Below are positions 61,249 through 64,000 of a stretch of DNA of 64,000 nucleotides, piece after piece. The notes under the pieces were generated by a model that saw only the letters and a program-made list of their open reading frames with translations, searched no databases and had not been told where the DNA came from. Position numbers and translations under genes: made by a program. Numbering within the stretch: position 1 is the stretch's first letter; every line of letters starts with the position of its first letter. The stretch is from JAHEDH01 sp963753285 (lineage in GTDB: Bacteria; Actinomycetota; Acidimicrobiia; Spongiisociales; ZC4RG35): assembly GCA_963753285.1 (NCBI GenBank), contig CAVWBT010000005.1:362790-426789 (forward strand). Direction: 5' to 3'.

Positions 61249-61599
61249 TCAAGCCCACCCGAGCTCGTGGAGCCGTTCGTCGCTGATGCCGAGATGATGG
61301 CCGATCTCGTGGAGGACGGTCATGCGGATCTCTTCGCGCAGCTCGTCGTCGGGGAGCCCGAGCCGCAGGTGCGGCCCGTAGAACACGGTGATCTGGTCGG
61401 GCATCGCCCCCCAGTAGTCCTCTCGCTCGGCGAGTGAGACGCCTTCGTAGATCCCGAGCAGGTCGTCGTGTTCGCCGCGTTGTTCGGCGCTGGGCTCGTG
61501 TTCGACGACGATGATGAGGTTGTCGACGGTATCGACCACCCACTGGGGGAGTGATTCGATGACTTCGTCGACGACGGCTTCGAAGGTAGAACGGTTCAT
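61249..61599 (-). CDS. Zincin-like metallopeptidase, 116 aa
   Basis: A minimal zincin with LHEIGHHLGISDERLHELG (HExxH plus third ligand), preceded by ITVFYGPHL and an acidic region. Such short proteins are common in actinobacteria and the substrate is unknown. ATG 61599 was chosen as MNRSTFEAVVDE starts the conserved block. Confidence 0.88.
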   Translation of the reverse strand: MNRSTFEAVVDEVIESLPQWVVDTVDNLIIVVEHEPSAEQRGEHDDLLGIYEGVSLAEREDYWGAMPDQITVFYGPHLRLGLPDDELREEIRMTVLHEIGHHLGISDERLHELGWA

Positions 61600-61657
61600 C
61601 GGGACACATTGAACCATGGGATCGGCCGAATCGGTGGGTGCTACCATCGCTGCCTCA

Positions 61658-61729
61658 GGGCGCTTAGCTCAGCGGGAGAGCGCTGCCTTCACACGGCAGA
61701 GGTCACTGGTTCGATCCCAGTAGCGCCCA
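61658..61729 (+). tRNA. tRNA-Val(CAC)
   Basis: Acceptor GGGCGCT pairs AGCGCCC. Anticodon stem CTGCC/GGCAG holds loop TTCACAC with CAC. The T-arm CACTGGTTCGATCCCAGT nearly equals that of tRNA-Val(GAC) at 55261. Confidence 0.94.
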
Positions 61730-61733
61730 CCCC

Positions 61734-61764
61734 AAGAATCCCCTGTAACACAGGGGATTCTTCC
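61734..61764 (+). terminator. Terminator after tRNA-Val(CAC)
   Basis: AAGAATCCCCTGT-AAC-ACAGGGGATTCTT forms a perfect 13-bp stem, followed by CCGTTT. Confidence 0.85.
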
Positions 61765-62127
61765 GTTTCCGGATCTTCGATCGCCCTTGTGTGGTGTCAG
61801 GTGTCCGTCTGGTGTCCGTCAGAGGTCTGGATCCGCGTCATGGGACTCCCTCGGGCGGCGTCCTCGCGCCGGGGGTCCTACCCGTTGGTGTCGGCCAAAC
61901 TCGGCGCCGAGGACGCTGTCGCCCAAGGTCTACGACGCGATTCCACCGCGCCGAAACAATGGTCCGAATCACTGCGAGTGGTCAGTCCCGTATTCGTGAT
62001 GCGTCCGGGATTGCCGGATCCCGGACGCTCGTGGCTGCGCGAGATCGTTCGGGGTGGTGGGTGATCTGTGCGGAACGGAAGGCTGGAGCCATCCGGTGCG
62101 CCTTGTGCCGTGGCATGCTGCACTGTG
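61765..62127. other. Intergenic region after tRNA-Val(CAC), no gene seen
   Basis: After the terminator, a direct repeat GGTGTCCGTC appears twice near 61800. No integrase or other gene can be supported. The short ORFs here look random. Confidence 0.45.
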
Positions 62128-62756
62128 ATGAAGGACTTGACTCGACGTCTTTGGGAAGAACAGGACCGCCACCCGGGTGATCGCCGGCGACTCTTTGGTG
62201 CCGTCGGTGAGTTCATTGGGGACACCTCGGTGCTGTACCCAGGGTCGTTCGTCGACGTTGCAGCATCGTTCGTCTTCGATTCAGTGACCTATGTTGACAA
62301 CGACCGGAAGGCCGCCCGGTTCTTCGCCGACACGAGCGGCGTATACGAGATCATCAACCGTCACCGCCACCGCTTGACCAGCGCAAACTGGCGGTTCATC
62401 GGTGCCGACTACCGGACCGAGCTCGATCTGACCGACCAATCCGTGGGCCTGCTGGTTTCGCTCTATGCCGGCTTCGTTTCCGAGCATTGCACGCAGTATC
62501 TCTTGCCGGGAACGTGGCTTCTGGTCAACCCCAGCCACGGTGACGCTGCGATGGCGTCGATCGATCCGCGGTATCGCCTCGCTGCTGCAGTCAACTCGAG
62601 ATCGGGCAGATACACGATCACCGAGCGTGATCTGGACAGCTACTTGATTCCGAAACGTCCGACCACGGTCACGGCGGAGCTGCTACACGAACAGGCCGCG
62701 GGATCGCCTACACGAGATCGCCGTTTGCCTACCTCTTCCAGCGCAAGAACGACTGA
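62128..62756 (+). CDS. Hypothetical Rossmann-like protein with apparent frameshift
   Basis: Starts MKDLTRRLWEEQDRHPGDRR. LYPGSFVDVAASFVFDSVTYVDNDRKAARFF resembles the cofactor loop of methyltransferase-like actinobacterial hypotheticals. In the annotated frame the natural end is lost after HEQAAG (about 62700). One frame over, YTRSPFAYLFQRKND and a stop at 62756 give a sensible end, implying one missing base in the G-run at 62699-62702. About 209 residues if repaired. The function is unknown. Confidence 0.65.
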
Positions 62757-62875
62757 TCCCGGGCGAGAACGCTCCAATCGCCCAGGAGCACCGATCGGCA
62801 CGAATGCGTGCTGTGCCGCAACTACGCAGGGTGGCGTCCGACCGCTATTGGGCTCTTCCCTGGCACAATGTTCGC

Positions 62876-63091
62876 ATGGGAACACCGGCCGGGTTCGAGT
62901 GGATGCAACGCAAGAACGGCGATGTTGTAGTCACGCATCATGCCCGGGTGGCCGCCATCCTGCGGGGGAGGGCAGCGATCAAGTTCGTATCCGACGTCGG
63001 TCGGGGCGACGCGGAAGAGGTGATGGCCAGGGTTACGGGCAACTACAAGCGCGGCAACGAGCGATCGGGCGGCCGGAGCTCTCGGCGCTGA
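62876..63091 (+). CDS. Small basic hypothetical protein, 71 aa
   Basis: FEWMQRKNGDVVVTHHARVAAILRG and MARVTGNYKRGNER form a compact pattern recurring in actinobacterial hypothetical proteins. No function is assigned. ATG 62876 is the first codon before the conserved FEW block. Confidence 0.68.
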   Translation: MGTPAGFEWMQRKNGDVVVTHHARVAAILRGRAAIKFVSDVGRGDAEEVMARVTGNYKRGNERSGGRSSRR

Positions 63092-63256
63092 AGTCATCTC
63101 GAAGCGCCGCTGATGGCAGCTTCCTTCGGTCTGCTCAGCGGTTGCAGCTCACCGACACTCGATCGTGGTCGATAACGCATGCGTCGCCCGATAGCGCCGA
63201 GCGGCACATGAAGGTGCGGGGTCTCGAACACTCACTGTTGCGGTGATGTCGAGTCG

Positions 63257-63703
63257 CTATTGGGACTCGAAGTGAGTCTTGTATGCCGCCAAGAAGGCGT
63301 TCCCTATGTTGGAGCTGCCGAGCTTCCGGTAGAAGAAGCCCAAGAACCCGGGGGCCTCGACGTCGCTCATGACGAGGCGGTAGCTCACTCCGGTGTCGCT
63401 AGCGGTGAATTCGTCAGCGAAGTGTGACGTTGCAGTGACCTTCGTTCCGGCCTCGTACTGCTCGTCGAACTCCACGACAACGCTGTCCGCCTCGATCCGT
63501 TTGGAGATGTTGGTGCGTTTCATGAGGCCTTCGTTGGTTCTGATGGTCACAGAGTCGGTCCCCTGTTCCACCAGCTCAACGCTCGTCATACCTGGCATAA
63601 GACTGGTGACCCCTGCATAGAGCTCGCCGGGATTCTCGAGGGCCCGCTTCACTTGCTGGATGTTGCAGTCGATCTCGTCTGTGCCTTCAAACCAAACAGC
63701 CAC
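63257..63703 (-). CDS. SRPBCC/START-like ligand-binding protein, 148 aa
   Basis: A small helix-grip protein. GTG 63703 follows AAAGGAG, an excellent ribosome site, and begins VAVWFEGTDEIDCNIQQVKRAL. The middle reads as antiparallel strands (VVVEFDEQYEAGTKVTATSHF) and the C-terminal helix is NIGNAFLAAYKTHF. Polyketide cyclase/dehydratase relatives are possible; the ligand is unknown. Confidence 0.82.
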   Translation of the reverse strand: MAVWFEGTDEIDCNIQQVKRALENPGELYAGVTSLMPGMTSVELVEQGTDSVTIRTNEGLMKRTNISKRIEADSVVVEFDEQYEAGTKVTATSHFADEFTASDTGVSYRLVMSDVEAPGFLGFFYRKLGSSNIGNAFLAAYKTHFESQ

Positions 63704-63910
63704 GGTTGCTCCTTTGGGCGAGAGCTGAGATGTGATGGACCTCCACAGCCTAGGGATGCCGCGACATCGACGTTCGAGGCGGACCCGCAGAGACTGATCC
63801 ACCACGTGTCCGTGCAACCAGCCCGAATGCCACGCCGATCAACGATTCTGTAGCAATATCGCACACTTCGCCACCCGCCCCCGATCGGCACATCTAGTGC
63901 GGGGTCGCGC

Positions 63911-64000
63911 TTAACCCTTCTCCCCAAGGTCTCGCAGTGACTTCAGGTCAGATTCTGTGCGCTTTGTGATCTGTCGCTTCATCAACGCCAACGTCACCCT
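63911..64000 (-). CDS. C-terminal end of a gene running off the right edge
   Basis: The minus frame reads RVTLALMKRQITKRTESDLKS... to a TAA at 63911, with 29 residues in the window. The charged terminal helix resembles the last helix of SRPBCC proteins, so a second member of the family may start beyond the edge. A guess, given the short length. Confidence 0.45.
   Translation of the reverse strand, partial: RVTLALMKRQITKRTESDLKSLRDLGEKG

Noticed and set aside
61765..62127. Possible integrase or attachment site next to tRNA-Val(CAC)
   Set aside because: No integrase-like coding sequence and no repeated tRNA 3' end could be found in this gap.

Overview
The window is GC-rich and gene-dense, with short intergenic gaps and many 4-nt ATGA/GTGA start-stop overlaps. 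The gene set (RamB-type regulator with aceB and aceA, LexA divergent from a LysM protein, a recA-rny-miaB-miaA-dapF-lexA-nrdR block, both RNase J and RNase Y, FtsK, DapA/B/F, an Lhr helicase) points to a high-GC actinobacterium. RNase Y beside RNase J, with GTSWS-tailed subtilases, makes Acidimicrobiia or a close deep-branching class most likely; this is inference from gene content. Many starts look leaderless, with a TANNNT box 6-8 nt upstream of the start codon.

Layout. 1-4284: most of a very large Lhr helicase (-), running off the left edge. 4.4-9.99 kb: a small ORF, an HD-GYP protein, a crotonase, a secreted subtilase with a GTSWS tail, a BtpA/SgcQ protein and a TIGR03084-type protein. 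10.0-15.4 kb: a LOG-family protein, a MoxR-like protein with damaged P-loop motifs, its HExxH/VWA partner (frameshifted), a tandem structured repeat and a DUF4230-like protein. 15.4-25.4 kb: M16 peptidase-dapB, cyclophilin, thioredoxin-TPR, dapA-rnj-lipoprotein, and ftsK. 25.4-32 kb: a beta-solenoid/membrane protein (two frameshifts) coupled to an MFS transporter, a membrane protein, then a complete E1alpha-E1beta-E2 2-oxoacid dehydrogenase operon. 32.1-37.9 kb: a small protein, a RamB-like regulator divergent from aceB-aceA and a type II GAPDH homologue. 38-44.7 kb: AI-2E exporter-like protein, PHP phosphatase, an alpha/beta hydrolase (frameshifted), rimO, cinA, thpR. 44.7-55 kb: recA carrying the C-terminal half of an intein, rny, miaB, miaA, dapF, lexA with SOS boxes, a LysM cell-division-type protein, nrdR, a membrane protein, dut. 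55.0-56.9 kb: tRNA-Gly, tRNA-Cys, tRNA-Val, two tandem pseudo-tRNA copies fused to a beheaded MerR gene, a CueR-type promoter and a beheaded copper-type P-ATPase. 57.2-64 kb: a MazEF-like toxin-antitoxin pair, two convergent histidine kinases, small proteins, a second tRNA-Val, hypothetical genes and SRPBCC-type proteins.

Functional themes. The 2-oxoacid dehydrogenase and the RamB/aceB/aceA cluster handle acyl-CoA production and use through the glyoxylate bypass. DapA, DapB and DapF belong to diaminopimelate/lysine synthesis. RecA, LexA and the LysM protein form an SOS core with visible operators of the form TCGAAC-N4-GTTCGA. RNase J and RNase Y cover RNA turnover, and MiaA/MiaB modify A37 of tRNA.

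The most unusual items are the recA gene interrupted by an intein that has lost its N-terminal splicing half; a dispersed repeat whose three copies share a covarying H-type pseudoknot; period-7 tandem repeats of unrelated sequence in at least eight intergenic gaps; the MoxR-like protein lacking both Mg-binding residues of its Walker motifs; and the tRNA-Val-anchored scar of a copper-resistance island. Five apparent one-base frameshifts suggest either residual sequencing errors or gene decay.
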